From contig NZ_WOFH01000001.1 of the NCBI RefSeq assembly GCF_009733595.1, positions 682,001-746,000 on the forward strand: a stretch of 64,000 nt of DNA, in the 5' to 3' direction. Numbering within the stretch: the stretch's first letter is position 1; each line of letters opens with the position of its first letter. The notes beneath the pieces are model-generated. The model worked only from the letters and a program-made list of their open reading frames with translations. It had not been told where the DNA came from and searched no databases. A program made the translations under genes and the position numbers. Of the stretch, positions 35,836 to 45,011 are shown in pieces. This DNA is from Actinomadura litoris. GTDB taxonomy: Bacteria > Actinomycetota > Actinomycetes > Streptosporangiales > Streptosporangiaceae.

Positions 35836-36999
35836 TCACGCCGCCTCGCGGACGGGGATCCGCGCGACCACCTCGAACCCGCCGCCCGGACGCGGCGCCG
35901 CCCGGACGCTGCCCCCGTACACCGCCGCGCGCTCGCGCATCCCGACCAGGCCGTGCCCGCGCCCGTCGTTGACCGCGGCGGCACCGCGCCCGTCGTCCAC
36001 GACACGGATCTCGACGGTGTCCCCGGCATAGCAAAGCCGGACATGGGCGGACACACGCAATCCGCCGTGTTTAAGCGTGTTGGTCAGAGCCTCCTGGACG
36101 ATCCTGAACACGGTGAGCTGCCGCCCCTCCGACATGGCCGCGGGTGAGCCGTCCACGCCCATCGTCACCGAAAGCCCCGAGGCGCGGAGCTGTTCCACCA
36201 GGTCATCGAGCTGCGCGACCCCGGGCTGCGGCGCGTACTCGCCCGCGTCGTCGTCCTCGCGCAGGACGCCGAGCAGCCGCCGCATCTCCCCCAGCGCCAG
36301 CCGTCCGGTCGAGGAGATCGTCTCCAGCGCCTGCCGCGCCCGCACGACGTCGGTGTTGATGGCGTAGGACGCGCCGTCCGCCTGGACCACGATCACGCTG
36401 ACGTTGTGCGCGATGACGTCGTGCAGCTCCCGCGCGATCCGGCCGCGCTCGGCGGCCATCGCCATCTGCACCTCGGCGTCCCGCTCGCGCTCCAGCCGCT
36501 CGGCGCGCTCCTCCACCGACCGCAGGTAGGCGCGCCGCGTCCGCATGTGCAGGCCGAGGATCCACACGCCCGCCACCACCGCCGTCATCGCGAGGAACGT
36601 GAACTTCCTGTCGTTCGCGTCGACCGGGTACCGGAGCGTCGCCATGAGCGTCCCCAGCTCGCCGATCAGCGCTGTGGCCACCCCCCACCGGAAGGCGCAG
36701 CCCGCCGTGACGGTGTAGATCCCCATCAGGATGGCGATGTTCGCGGGCAGGACGGGGATGTGCAGCGCCCACTGGACGAACGAGACGGCGGCGACGACCG
36801 CGAAGACCGTCCGGGGGAACGTCCGGCGCAGCACCATCGGCACCAGCAGCGCGGCCGTGACCGCCACATATCTGTTCCCGCTCAGATCGGGACCGTTGCC
36901 GAGCAGCACCGGGAACACCAGTACCAGCACCGGCGCGACGAGGAACGCGTCGACCAGCGGCTTCCTGCCGCGCAACCACTCCCAGAACCTCGGGGCCAT
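35836..36999 (-). CDS. two-component sensor histidine kinase
   Basis: 387 residues. About five N-terminal membrane helices with short loops form an integral-membrane sensor. A HisKA_3 dimerisation domain carries phospho-acceptor His193 in ARELHDVIAHNV, followed by an HATPase domain (QEALTNTLKHG, VVDDGRG, GHGLVGMRERAAVYGG). Ligand unknown. With the downstream regulator it forms a complete NarL-type pair next to the chaplin gene. Confidence 0.94.
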   Translation of the reverse strand: MAPRFWEWLRGRKPLVDAFLVAPVLVLVFPVLLGNGPDLSGNRYVAVTAALLVPMVLRRTFPRTVFAVVAAVSFVQWALHIPVLPANIAILMGIYTVTAGCAFRWGVATALIGELGTLMATLRYPVDANDRKFTFLAMTAVVAGVWILGLHMRTRRAYLRSVEERAERLERERDAEVQMAMAAERGRIARELHDVIAHNVSVIVVQADGASYAINTDVVRARQALETISSTGRLALGEMRRLLGVLREDDDAGEYAPQPGVAQLDDLVEQLRASGLSVTMGVDGSPAAMSEGRQLTVFRIVQEALTNTLKHGGLRVSAHVRLCYAGDTVEIRVVDDGRGAAAVNDGRGHGLVGMRERAAVYGGSVRAAPRPGGGFEVVARIPVREAA

Positions 37000-37114
37000 G
37001 CCGTCAGCGTAAGGACACGCAGGTCAGCCTCGGATCAGCCGCAAGTCGGAACCGGCTCCACCCCAAGGATGGACCTCGGCGGCGGCGACCCACGGTAACC
37101 TCACAGGAGTGCCG

Positions 37115-38128
37115 ATGCCCGTGACCGAATGGCTGACCTGGCGCACCGCGATGGAGCGGGCCCTGTACGGCGAGGAGGGCTTCTACCGGCGCGGGGAACG
37201 CCCCGCCGAGCACTTCCGCACCTCCGTGACCGCCTCCCCCCGCTTCGCCGCCGCGATCGCCCGGCTGCTGGCCGAGATCGACGCCGCGCTCGGCCATCCC
37301 GCCCGGCTGGACATCGTCGACATCGGCGCCGGTTCCGGACGGCTCCTGGCCAACGTGCTGGCCTGCGCGCCCCCCGCCCTCGCCGACCGGCTCGCGCCGA
37401 CCGCCGTGGAGATCGCGCCGCGCCCGTCCGACGTTCCCGCCCGCATCACCTGGCGCGCCGACCTTCCCACCGAGATCACCGGCCTGGCGGTCGCCAACGA
37501 GTGGCTCGACAACATCCCGCTGGACGTGGCCGAGCACACCCCGGACGGCGTCCGCACCGTGCTGGTCGACCCGTCCAGCGGCGCCGAGCGCACCGGTCCC
37601 GAGCCCACCGCCGAGGACCGCGACTGGCTGGAGCGCTGGTGGCCCCTGCGCGAGGCGGGCGACCGCGCCGAGATCGGCCACCCCCGCTGCGCCGCCTGGG
37701 CCTCGGTCATCGGGCGGCTCCGCCGCGGCCTCGCGATCGCCGTCGACTACTCGCACCACCGCGAGTCCCGTCCGCCCTACGGCACCCTGACCGGCTACCG
37801 CGACGGCTCCACGGTCCCCGCCGTCCCGGACGGCTCCTGCGACGTCACCGCCCACGTCGCCCTTGACGCCTGCGTCGTCGCGGGCGAACGCGCGGGCGCC
37901 ACCTCCACCCTCCTGACCACCCAGCGCGCCGCCCTACGCGGCCTCGGCCTCTCCGGCGCCCGCCCCCCGACGGCCCAGGCCCACCAGGACCCGCGCGCCT
38001 ACCTGACCGCCCTCTGCCACGCGGGCGAGGACGCCGAGCTGACCGACCCCTCCGGCCTGGGCGGCTTCGGCTGGCTGGCCCAATCCGTCCAGATCCCCCT
38101 CCCGGCCTCCCTGACCGAGACCCCATAA
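37115..38128 (+). CDS. MidA/NDUFAF7-like SAM-dependent methyltransferase
   Basis: 337 residues, COG1565-like. SAM-binding motif I is VDIGAGSGRLLANVL; TAVEIAP and the post-motif VANEWLDNIPLDV (MidA NExxD-like) follow, then IAVDYSH. The eukaryotic relative NDUFAF7 dimethylates an Arg of the complex I subunit NDUFS2, which is the NuoD homologue. An orphan nuoD lies 7 kb away. The ATG has AGGAG at good spacing; an in-frame GTG is 6 bp upstream. Divergent from the kinase gene. Confidence 0.86.
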   Translation: MPVTEWLTWRTAMERALYGEEGFYRRGERPAEHFRTSVTASPRFAAAIARLLAEIDAALGHPARLDIVDIGAGSGRLLANVLACAPPALADRLAPTAVEIAPRPSDVPARITWRADLPTEITGLAVANEWLDNIPLDVAEHTPDGVRTVLVDPSSGAERTGPEPTAEDRDWLERWWPLREAGDRAEIGHPRCAAWASVIGRLRRGLAIAVDYSHHRESRPPYGTLTGYRDGSTVPAVPDGSCDVTAHVALDACVVAGERAGATSTLLTTQRAALRGLGLSGARPPTAQAHQDPRAYLTALCHAGEDAELTDPSGLGGFGWLAQSVQIPLPASLTETP

Positions 38129-38220
38129 GCCCCACCCCACCCCGCAGCCCCCGCCCACAACCGCGAACGTCCCAGCGTCTCCCCCCGCAGCAGAGCGTCC
38201 CGCGCAACAACGGGCCCCCG

Positions 38221-38525
38221 GCACCACAGCACCCTCCCGGCACCACGGCACCCTCCCAGCACCACAACGCCCTCCCAGCACCACAACACCCTCCCGGTAC
38301 CACGGCACCTTCCCAGCACCACAGCACCGGTCCCGGCACCACAACGCCCTCCCGGCACCACGGCACCTTCCCAGCACCACAACGCCCTCCCAGCACCACG
38401 GCACCTTCCCAGCACCACAGCACCGTCCCGGCACCACAGCACCGTCCCGGCACCACAGCGCTTTTCCGGCACCACAGCGCTTTTCCGGCACCACAGCGCT
38501 TTTCCGGCATCACAGCGCTTTTCCG
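38221..38525. repeat. 19-bp minisatellite, 16 tandem copies
   Basis: Units follow GCACCACRRCRCCYTCCCR. All are 19 bp except the sixth (20 bp). Subtypes occur in blocks: CCCTCCC and CCTTCCC variants alternate in the first ten units, CACCGTCCC occurs twice, and the last four carry CGCTTTTCCG. This block structure indicates stepwise duplication. Period 19 does not preserve frame. Confidence 0.95.
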
Positions 38526-38595
38526 GAGCACATGGCCTTCCCGAGTAACAGCACCCCGCCGCAGCAACGACGGGCCGACGCGGCGACAAGGCATG

Positions 38596-38627
38596 AGGCG
38601 ACAGGGTGACAAGGCGACAGGGTGACA
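38596..38627. repeat. 16-bp tandem duplication
   Basis: AGGCGACAGGGTGACA occurs twice head to tail, 70 bp beyond the minisatellite. Confidence 0.8.
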
Positions 38628-38878
38628 AGCGGCAGGCCGCCGGCACACGACACCGCGCTCCCCTAACGCCTGCAAGCGATGACCGCGACGGCGCAGGGAC
38701 ACGCCTTCCCAGGGGCCAACAACTAGCCCCAGGGACTGGGGGACAAGAAACCGCGCGCCCTCACGTCCGCAAGCGATGAAGCGCCAGCGCGCGGGGCGGC
38801 CCCGGCGCGCCGATCACAGCTCGGATGGTCGTCACGGTTGAACTCCGCCAGGCCGAACAAGCCGAACCGGCTCCCAGA

Positions 38879-40087
38879 TCAGCATTCGACGTAGAGGGCC
38901 TCCAGGCCACGCAGGACGAAGCCGGACTTCCATTTGGGCTCGTCCGTCAGACGGAGGTCGGGGGCAAGGCGCAGGAGCGCGCCATAGGACTCCGCGAGTT
39001 CGATCCGGGCCAGCGGCGCGCCCAGGCAGTAATGGATGCCGAGGCCGAACGTGATGTGCGGGTTCGGGTCCCGTCCCAGGTCAAGGCGGTCGGGATCGGC
39101 GAACGTCTCTGGGTCGCGATTGGCGGACGCGAACTGAAGCGCGACCTCGGCACCGCGCGGGATATCGATTCCGGCAACGGTGATGTCCTCCAGTACCCAC
39201 CGCTCGAACATCGGCGCCGGAGTGTCATACCGCAGCAGTTCCTCAATCGCGGTGGGGACGAGCGAGGCGTCGGCGCGCAGCCGCTCCAGTTCCCCCGGGT
39301 GGCGGAACAGTGCCCACCACCCATTTCCGGTCGTGTTGACCGTGGCCTCGTGGCCCGCGTTGAGCAGCAGGACGCAGGTGCCGATCAGCTCGTCCTCGGT
39401 GAGCCGGTCGCCACCGTCCACGACCTGGGCGAGCGCGCTGATCAGATCGTCGCGCGGCTCGTTCCGCCGTGACCGTGCCAGCTCACGCAGGTAGTCGGAG
39501 AACTCGGCGGCGGCCCGGACGGCCGTCCGCTGCACGTCCACCGGCGGATTCAGCTCGTACATACCGCAGATGTCGGCGGACCAGGGACGCAGCAGGTGCC
39601 GGTCCGAGACGGGCACGCCGAGCATCTCGGCGATCACGTTCACCGGCAGCGGCTCGGCCACCTCGGCGAGCAGGTCGCCGCCGCCCTTGGCCGCCAGGGA
39701 CTCGGCCAGTTCCCCGGCGAGCCGCTGGATCGTCGGCCGCAGCCCCTCGACCATCCGCGCCGTGAACGCCTTGGAGACGAGCCGCCGCAGCCGCGTGTGC
39801 GTGGGCGGCTCCATGTCGAGCATCCCGGCGCGGACGAGATCCCAGAACGGTCTGAGGAACTCGGTCTCCGGCTCCTGCCCGAACTCCTCGTGCCCGGCGA
39901 TGTGCAGGTAGGTGCGCCCGAGCCGCCGGTCCCGCAGCAGCGCGTTCACGTCCTCGTACCTGCTGATCACCCATTGGCCGCTGGGCTCATGGAAGAACAC
40001 CGGACGCTCATCACGCAGCCACTCGAAGACGGGATAGGGGTTGGCGACGAAGTCGGGCGACCACGGATCATAGGCCAGCTCGTTCAT
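38879..40087 (-). CDS. cytochrome P450
   Basis: 402 residues. I-helix LNAGHEATVN, ExxR in EELLR, heme loop FGLGIHYCLG with ligand Cys, and the meander ANRDPETFADPDRLDL. The I-helix has EAT rather than EDT or ETT, which is common. It follows the MarR gene by 27 bp, so it is probably in the same transcript and controlled by the triple-palindrome operator. No ferredoxin nearby. Substrate unknown; distinct in sequence from the P450 at 20 kb. Confidence 0.93.
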   Translation of the reverse strand: MNELAYDPWSPDFVANPYPVFEWLRDERPVFFHEPSGQWVISRYEDVNALLRDRRLGRTYLHIAGHEEFGQEPETEFLRPFWDLVRAGMLDMEPPTHTRLRRLVSKAFTARMVEGLRPTIQRLAGELAESLAAKGGGDLLAEVAEPLPVNVIAEMLGVPVSDRHLLRPWSADICGMYELNPPVDVQRTAVRAAAEFSDYLRELARSRRNEPRDDLISALAQVVDGGDRLTEDELIGTCVLLLNAGHEATVNTTGNGWWALFRHPGELERLRADASLVPTAIEELLRYDTPAPMFERWVLEDITVAGIDIPRGAEVALQFASANRDPETFADPDRLDLGRDPNPHITFGLGIHYCLGAPLARIELAESYGALLRLAPDLRLTDEPKWKSGFVLRGLEALYVEC

Positions 40088-40114
40088 GGTTCCGACGATA
40101 AGCCCGTGATCGCC

Positions 40115-40561
40115 TCATTCCGAGGGCAAATCGGTGAGAGAACCGGGCATCAGATGGCGCGCCAGCGTCTCCAGCGCCGCCGTCACCTCCGGGACGTGCT
40201 CCGGCCCGCCCAGAGCCGCCGTCAAGGCCCCCTCGATGCCCGCCGCGCGTACCTCGGCCACCCGCTCGGACACCTCACCGGCCTTGCGCACCAACGACCG
40301 CCGCCGATCCGCCGGATCCGGCGCCGTGACCACCGATCCCGCCTCCCTGAGCCGCGCGACCGCCATCGAGACCTGACTCTGCGGCAACCCGGTGCGCTCG
40401 GCGATCTCCCCGACGGCCGTGTCCGGATGCTCGACGACATCGCTCAACACGATCAGCACCGCCCGGGTCCCCCCGCGCTCCCCACCCCGCGCCGCAGGCA
40501 TCGCCTCCTCCCCGACCTTCATCAACGCCCGCCCCAACAAGAACAGCTGAACTCCGTTCAC
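40115..40561 (-). CDS. MarR-family regulator
   Basis: 148 residues. Winged helix: AVLIVLSDVVEHPDTAVGEIAERTGLPQSQVSMAVARLREAG followed by a wing DPADRRRSL. Helical N- and C-termini supply dimerisation. The GTG start opens NGVQLFLLGRALMKVGEEAMP. The promoter region carries three phased palindromes, so autorepression with the downstream P450 is likely. Confidence 0.88.
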   Translation of the reverse strand: MNGVQLFLLGRALMKVGEEAMPAARGGERGGTRAVLIVLSDVVEHPDTAVGEIAERTGLPQSQVSMAVARLREAGSVVTAPDPADRRRSLVRKAGEVSERVAEVRAAGIEGALTAALGGPEHVPEVTAALETLARHLMPGSLTDLPSE

Positions 40562-40574
40562 CCCCTCAACTTAC

Positions 40575-40614
40575 ATCTAACAAGATACATCAAAGTTGAT
40601 ACATCTAAATAGAT
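40575..40614 (-). promoter_or_regulatory. triple palindromic operator of the MarR-P450 operon
   Basis: ATCTAACAAGAT, ATCAAAGTTGAT and ATCTAAATAGAT occupy 40575-40586, 40589-40600 and 40603-40614. Each is a 12-bp palindrome and centres are exactly 14 bp apart. The AT-rich block lies 14-54 bp before the GTG start, overlapping the expected promoter. Confidence 0.75.
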
Positions 40615-41135
40615 CCATTAAGCTCCCCACCAACAACCCCCGCCCAACCACCCACCCCCACCCCTTCGCCCCCCTTCGCCCACGCCTTCGCCCGCCTCTT
40701 CGCCATCCCTTCGCCCACCCACCACCCTCCCTACATCCAGCGCCGCTTCCCCCATTCAGGGGCCTTCTCCCAGCCGCCCCTCACCCAGAGGCCTTCGCTC
40801 AACCGCCCTTCCTCCAGAGACCCTTCGCTCAACCCCGCCCGGGCCCAACCGCCCACACCCGTCCGCCCGAACCGCTCCCCCTGACGACTGGCAGGGGGCT
40901 GACCGTATTCACCGCTCCCCGGCGCCGACGGCCCGGCAGCTCATCCGGGACCGCGACCCCTCTTCTTCGCGCGAGAACCGCAGCACCGGCACCGCAACAC
41001 GGACGCCGCAACACCGGCGTCGCACCACGCGCGCCGCAGCACGAAGACCGGCGCACTGCTCTCACCGCCTCCCCCGGCAATCCGATCAACCTCGCTCTCA
41101 CCCGAGCGACCTCGTCTTGAGAGGACGTAGAAGAC
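40615..41135. other. C-rich intergenic, no gene supported
   Basis: 520 bp with repeated CCTTCGCC and CCTTCGCTCAACC words and, near 40980-41060, CACCG/CGCAACACC repeats. The plus-strand frame through it is Pro/Arg low complexity. The right end should hold the hydrolase promoter. Confidence 0.45.
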
Positions 41136-41975
41136 ATGGCAGCCACCAAGAGCGCGATGCTCCCCGTACCTGGAGCCGAGCTGTACTACGAGGTCAGAGG
41201 GGACGGGCCGCTGCTGGTGATCGGTCAGAGCGGCGAGGGGGACGCGCGGCGGAGCGTGGACATGGTCGACCGGCTGGTCGAGCACTACACCGTGGTCACC
41301 TATGACCGGCGCGGGCTTTCGCGGACCACCGTCGCCGACCCGTCCGCGCCCGTCCCACCCGAGACGCACGCCGAGGACGTCCACCATCTGCTGGCGAACC
41401 TCACCGACGAGCCAGCGCTCATGCTCGGGTGCAGTCTGGGCGCGCTCTACGGGCTTCACCTGGCCGCCACGCACCCCGGGCAACTCTCCACGCTCGTCGC
41501 CCATGACGTGGCCGCGCCCGGTTTGCTGCCTCCTTCCGATCGCGCCCGGATCGAGCGCATGCTGGGCGAGGTGGAGACCACCGCCCGGGCGGGCGGCTGG
41601 CGTGCCGCCATCGCGATGGTCGCCGCCGCCACCGGGCTCGACCCCTCCCGCATGGAGACCGAGTCCGGCGTCACCCTGGTGCCGATGACCGAGGATCGGG
41701 CCGCCAACATGACGTACTACCTGACCAATGACGTTTCCGAGCTTCGGCGCAGCGCTCTCGGGCCCGACGAGGTCGCCGCGGCCGCCGCGAGCACGCGGAT
41801 CGTGCCCGCCGCAGGAGCCGATTCGAAGAACGCCTGGAACCATCAGTGCGCCGAGGAGCTGGCCTCCCTCCTCAACACCCCGCTCGTGGAGTTCCCCGGC
41901 GGGCACAACGGCAACACCGCGTTTCCGCGTGCCTTCGCCGCCCGCCTGCACGAGGTCCTGACCCTCACCTCCTGA
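41136..41975 (+). CDS. alpha/beta hydrolase
   Basis: 279 residues. Oxyanion region VIGQSGEG, YDRRGLSRT after strand 4, nucleophile elbow GCSLGALYG (Ser), and terminal His in PGGHNGN. Esterase or lactonase-like; substrate unknown. GAGGA lies 11 bp upstream of the ATG. Divergent from the MarR-P450 operon, though 520 bp separate them. Confidence 0.85.
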   Translation: MAATKSAMLPVPGAELYYEVRGDGPLLVIGQSGEGDARRSVDMVDRLVEHYTVVTYDRRGLSRTTVADPSAPVPPETHAEDVHHLLANLTDEPALMLGCSLGALYGLHLAATHPGQLSTLVAHDVAAPGLLPPSDRARIERMLGEVETTARAGGWRAAIAMVAAATGLDPSRMETESGVTLVPMTEDRAANMTYYLTNDVSELRRSALGPDEVAAAAASTRIVPAAGADSKNAWNHQCAEELASLLNTPLVEFPGGHNGNTAFPRAFAARLHEVLTLTS

Positions 41976-42099
41976 CGATCACTCGTGTGTTTCGGGCGGT
42001 CGGCCCGCCCTCCCCCTCTCGGACGGGCCGACCAACTCCATGGTGGGGGCGGGGCGCCGGGGGCAAAAGTAGAACGGCGTTCTGTGGATAGCCCGGCCG

Positions 42100-42168
42100 G
42101 CGAGAGGGCCCAGCGGGGCGTGCCCCTCCTCGCCACAGTTCCCGGACGAACGGACGACGGCCGGTCAG
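42100..42168. repeat. degenerate 69-bp direct repeat, copy 2
   Basis: Begins GCGAGAGGGCCCAGCGGGG and ends GGCCGGTCAG. Copy 1, also 69 bp, is 42517-42585 and overlaps the 3' end of the PH-domain gene. The CCCAGCGGGGYGTG core is shared almost exactly; the rest is diverged. Confidence 0.65.
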
Positions 42169-42227
42169 TGAAGCCCCGGGAGGGTCGTGTCGCTCTACGC
42201 CGCAGACCCCGGTCGGGCACGACGGCC

Positions 42228-42363
42228 GCCGGTCGGCAACCGAGCCTGGTGCGACGTCCGGCATCATCTTCACGGCGACCTCGCGCGTGCCTGGCGGGGG
42301 TCCGCAGCACGATCTTCTCGCCGGTCCACTGCCGCGATCCGGAGCGGGCGGTTGCCGACCGGC
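42228..42363. repeat. 15-bp inverted repeat pair
   Basis: GCCGGTCGGCAACCG at 42228-42242 and its exact reverse complement at 42349-42363, 106 bp apart; could form a long stem or mark a former mobile-element end. Confidence 0.6.
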
Positions 42364-42389
42364 ATGCGCGCGTAGGACGCCGAGGGCCG

Positions 42390-42476
42390 CGACCTCATAT
42401 GTGACCCGCCCGCCGCGCGGGCGGGGATGACGGAGAAGCCGTGTTCGGCGGGGCCCGACCTCATACGTGGCCCGCC
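42390..42476. repeat. 21-bp direct repeat pair
   Basis: CGACCTCATATGTGACCCGCC (42390-42410) and the copy at 42456-42476 differ at two positions; 66 bp apart. Confidence 0.6.
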
Positions 42477-42516
42477 CCGCCGCGGGTGCTGGACGAACAG
42501 GACGCGGCGGCGGCCA

Positions 42517-42585
42517 GCGAGCGGCCCAGCGGGGTGTGTCGCGCTCCGCCGCGGTTCCTGGGCGAGCGAGAAGGCCGCCGGTCAG
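42517..42585. repeat. degenerate 69-bp direct repeat, copy 1
   Basis: Begins GCGAGCGGCCCAGCGGGG and ends CCGCCGGTCAG, covering the stop codon of the 42.6-44.2 kb gene. Confidence 0.65.
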
Positions 42586-44225
42586 CGGGTCGCCCAGTGG
42601 GTCGTGTCGCCTGAGGTCCGGCGGGCCGCCTGGGCCCGCCGGGCGGTCGAATCGACGATCGCGCGCGCCTCGCCCAGGTCCCGGGCGGACGTGGCGACCT
42701 GCACCGGCCCCGGCGGCGCGTCCACGTGGACCGTCGCCAGCCCCTTGAGCCGCTGGAACAGGTTGGCCGTCAGGCGCACGCTCTGCGCGCGAGCGTGCGC
42801 GATGACGTCGGTACGGCGGCAGGGCCAGCCGTGGCGGGCCACGAACACCACGTCGTCGGTACCGGCGCCACCCGCGCGGTCGATGGTCACGGCCTTCGAC
42901 GACGCGGGGACGAGCGGCAGCGCGTCGATGTTCGTCCCTGGGAACACCTGCGACACGAGGTACATGGCGACCTGCCGGGGCGCCACCGGCAGGAGGGTCG
43001 AGGAGAGGGCCTGACGCTCGCCCGCGTATCCCGCGACGGTGACCTCGATCCGGGCCCACCCCAGGGCGCGCCAGAGCGCCGGTTCGACGATGCTGACCGC
43101 CTGCACGCGTCCGGGCGGAAGGGTCTGCATGCGGGTCTCCAGCAGCCCGTAACGCAGGCGGATGCCGTCCGGTGACATCGCGACCGTGAAGTTGGCGTAC
43201 ATGACCAGCGGCGCGATGACGGCGCGGATCAGGCCGAGCAGCGCGGGCACGGTGACGGCCAGCATGCCGCCTTCCGCGTAGGCCACGAGGAACACCAGCG
43301 AGGCCAGGAACAGGACGATCGTCCCGATCACCGGGAGCCGTATCAGCAGGGATCCGAACAGCGCGCCGAAGGGCACGCGCCACAGATGGCGTTCGGGCGC
43401 CTCGGGTGTATGGCCCGGCAGCCCGGCCGCCCGCGCGAGGAGTTCGGCCCGTAGTTGCTGGGCGGAACCGCGTCCGAGATAGCGCAGTGCGATTTCGCTC
43501 TGCTCGCCCCCGGCGAGTTCCACCCGCACCTCGGCGAGGGCGAAAACGCGAGTGACCAGCGGACGGACGAGGTCGATGGCCTGGACGCGCGACAGCGGTA
43601 TGCGGCGCTTGCGCTTGCGCAGCAGCCCGGTCTCGACGACGAGGTCGTCACCGTCCACACGGAAGCGCAGCCCCAGCCACGCCCACAGGCCGGAGCCCAC
43701 GGCGATCAGCATCATCGGGAGGGTCACGACCAGGAACCTGGCGATCACCTCGGGCGTGAGCTCGATGGTCACACCCTCATCGGTCTGCGTGAGCAGCAGC
43801 GGAAAACCGAGCAGGACGAAGTACACGATGAGGATGAAGAACGCTCGCAGCGGCGCCGTCGCCCAGTGCAGCCTGTGCGTGCCTTCCGAGAACCGCACCG
43901 GTGGGGGCGGCCCATAACCCGGCGGAACTCCATACCCATGAGGCGGACCGTACGGCGGGCGAGGAGGCCCATAAGGAGGGCGCCCCCCAGGCCCATACGG
44001 CCCATGCGGCCCGAAGGGGCCCGGTGCTCCGTTAGGGACGGGCGCACCATACGGCCCAGGCCGCCCATACGGACCCGGCTGCCCAGGAGGGCCGTTCTGC
44101 CCAGGAGCGCCATATGGTCCGACCGGCCCGGCATGGCCGGGCGCTCCATACGGCCCTTGCTGATGTGGGTGTGGCCCGTAGGGAGAACCCCCGTTTTCTG
44201 GAGGAGGGCCAGGAGGGCCGCTCAT
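42582..44225 (-). CDS. YdbT-like membrane protein with bacterial PH domains
   Basis: 547 residues. The first ~110 are Gly/Pro/Tyr repeats ([20 protein letters not shown]), likely disordered. Membrane helices ([20 protein letters not shown], then [21 protein letters not shown]) precede a DUF304/bPH2 domain ([27 protein letters not shown]), a second helix pair, and a second PH-like domain ([25 protein letters not shown]). YdbS/YdbT pairs are linked in Bacillus to resistance against some bacteriocins, but function here is unknown. Its ATG overlaps the stop of the preceding PH gene (ATGA). Confidence 0.85.
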   Translation of the reverse strand: MSGPPGPPPENGGSPYGPHPHQQGPYGAPGHAGPVGPYGAPGQNGPPGQPGPYGRPGPYGAPVPNGAPGPFGPHGPYGPGGRPPYGPPRPPYGPPHGYGVPPGYGPPPPVRFSEGTHRLHWATAPLRAFFILIVYFVLLGFPLLLTQTDEGVTIELTPEVIARFLVVTLPMMLIAVGSGLWAWLGLRFRVDGDDLVVETGLLRKRKRRIPLSRVQAIDLVRPLVTRVFALAEVRVELAGGEQSEIALRYLGRGSAQQLRAELLARAAGLPGHTPEAPERHLWRVPFGALFGSLLIRLPVIGTIVLFLASLVFLVAYAEGGMLAVTVPALLGLIRAVIAPLVMYANFTVAMSPDGIRLRYGLLETRMQTLPPGRVQAVSIVEPALWRALGWARIEVTVAGYAGERQALSSTLLPVAPRQVAMYLVSQVFPGTNIDALPLVPASSKAVTIDRAGGAGTDDVVFVARHGWPCRRTDVIAHARAQSVRLTANLFQRLKGLATVHVDAPPGPVQVATSARDLGEARAIVDSTARRAQAARRTSGDTTHWATR

Positions 44226-44932
44226 AGGCCCATGCTCCGCTCCTCGCCCTTCTGGGCGAGCCGATCGCGCAGCAGTCCGGCCTCCGTCGCGGGCAGGCCC
44301 GGGATGGTGGCATCGGTGGCCGCGGCGGCGGTGTGCATGCGGACGGTGGCGATTCCCATCCACCGCTCCAGAAGCCCGGCCGTCACGTCCACGAACTGCA
44401 TCCGCCCGTAGGGGACGACGATGAGCCGCTTGACGAGTACCCCATGCGTGACGATGAGGTCGTCACCCCGTTCCGCGTAGCCGAGGGAGCGGCGCCCCAT
44501 CTCGGCCATGAGTCCCGCGAGGACGACCACGAGCGCCAAGGCGGCGAGCCACATGGCGGCGGCCACCGCCCCGCCGCCGTTCCGCCACACCAGGAAGGCC
44601 CCGAGGGCGCCGACGGGGATCGCCCACAGTACGGCCGTGGTCAACCGGTGCCAGGTGTGGCGCTTGGAGATGGGCGACCAGTGGAGCCCGTTCCCCGGCG
44701 CGAACGCCTGATCCGCCGGGTAGGCCGGGGGCGCGGCCACCGCGCCGCCCCGGCCGTGCGCCGCGTAGCCTGCCGGGATCTGCCCCGCCACGGGGGGCGC
44801 CGCGCCTGGGCCCGGCCCGTCCCGGCCTGCCCCACCCCGAGCAGGATCCGGTGGCGGCAACGGATGCGCCGCGCCCTGCGATCCCGGGTTTGCGGCGGGC
44901 TCATATGGCGGTTCGCCACGGCTCGCGTTCAT
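44222..44932 (-). CDS. YdbS-like membrane protein with bacterial PH domain
   Basis: 236 residues. A Pro/Gly-rich N-terminus of ~85 residues, two membrane helices (LTTAVLWAIPVGALGAFLVW and AAALALVV-like), then a bPH2 domain (DDLIVTHGVLVKRLIVVPYGRMQFVDV) with a typical GRxxxVxV surface. Translationally coupled to the larger YdbT-like partner. Divergent from nuoD with 79 bp between starts. Confidence 0.85.
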   Translation of the reverse strand: MNASRGEPPYEPAANPGSQGAAHPLPPPDPARGGAGRDGPGPGAAPPVAGQIPAGYAAHGRGGAVAAPPAYPADQAFAPGNGLHWSPISKRHTWHRLTTAVLWAIPVGALGAFLVWRNGGGAVAAAMWLAALALVVVLAGLMAEMGRRSLGYAERGDDLIVTHGVLVKRLIVVPYGRMQFVDVTAGLLERWMGIATVRMHTAAAATDATIPGLPATEAGLLRDRLAQKGEERSMGL

Positions 44933-45011
44933 CGCCTCCTAGTCAACCGGATAACGCCGACCGCTCGCCATGCGACTATGAGGCGGTGATCGGAGCGGCG
45001 GAGACGCGACC

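Larger units (their letters stand above)
38129..38878. other. 750-bp repeat-rich intergenic region
   Basis: Begins C-rich, then the 19-bp minisatellite, then a 16-bp tandem duplication. The right part holds two copies of GCAAGCGATGA, near 38673 and 38771. All three long minus-strand frames across it are Cys/Gly/Trp low complexity created by the repeats. No gene supported. Confidence 0.5.
41976..42581. other. 600-bp repeat-bearing intergenic region
   Basis: Contains several repeat pairs listed separately. Frames through it resemble degenerated copies of the PH gene 3' end rather than intact genes. Confidence 0.5.

Noticed and set aside
38221..38525. CRISPR array
   Set aside because: Repeats are head-to-tail with no spacers between them, and no cas genes are present.
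37845..38702. Three Cys/Trp/Gly-rich minus-strand frames, resembling a repetitive protein
   Set aside because: Created by the 19-bp minisatellite, whose period shifts frame each unit; they also extend into other genes' shadows.
40596..41120. 174-codon Pro/Arg-rich frame before the hydrolase
   Set aside because: Composition follows the C-rich repeats; no homology-like pattern and no ribosome site.
42228..42363. Insertion sequence suggested by the inverted repeat pair
   Set aside because: The 106 bp between arms has no transposase and no target duplication visible.
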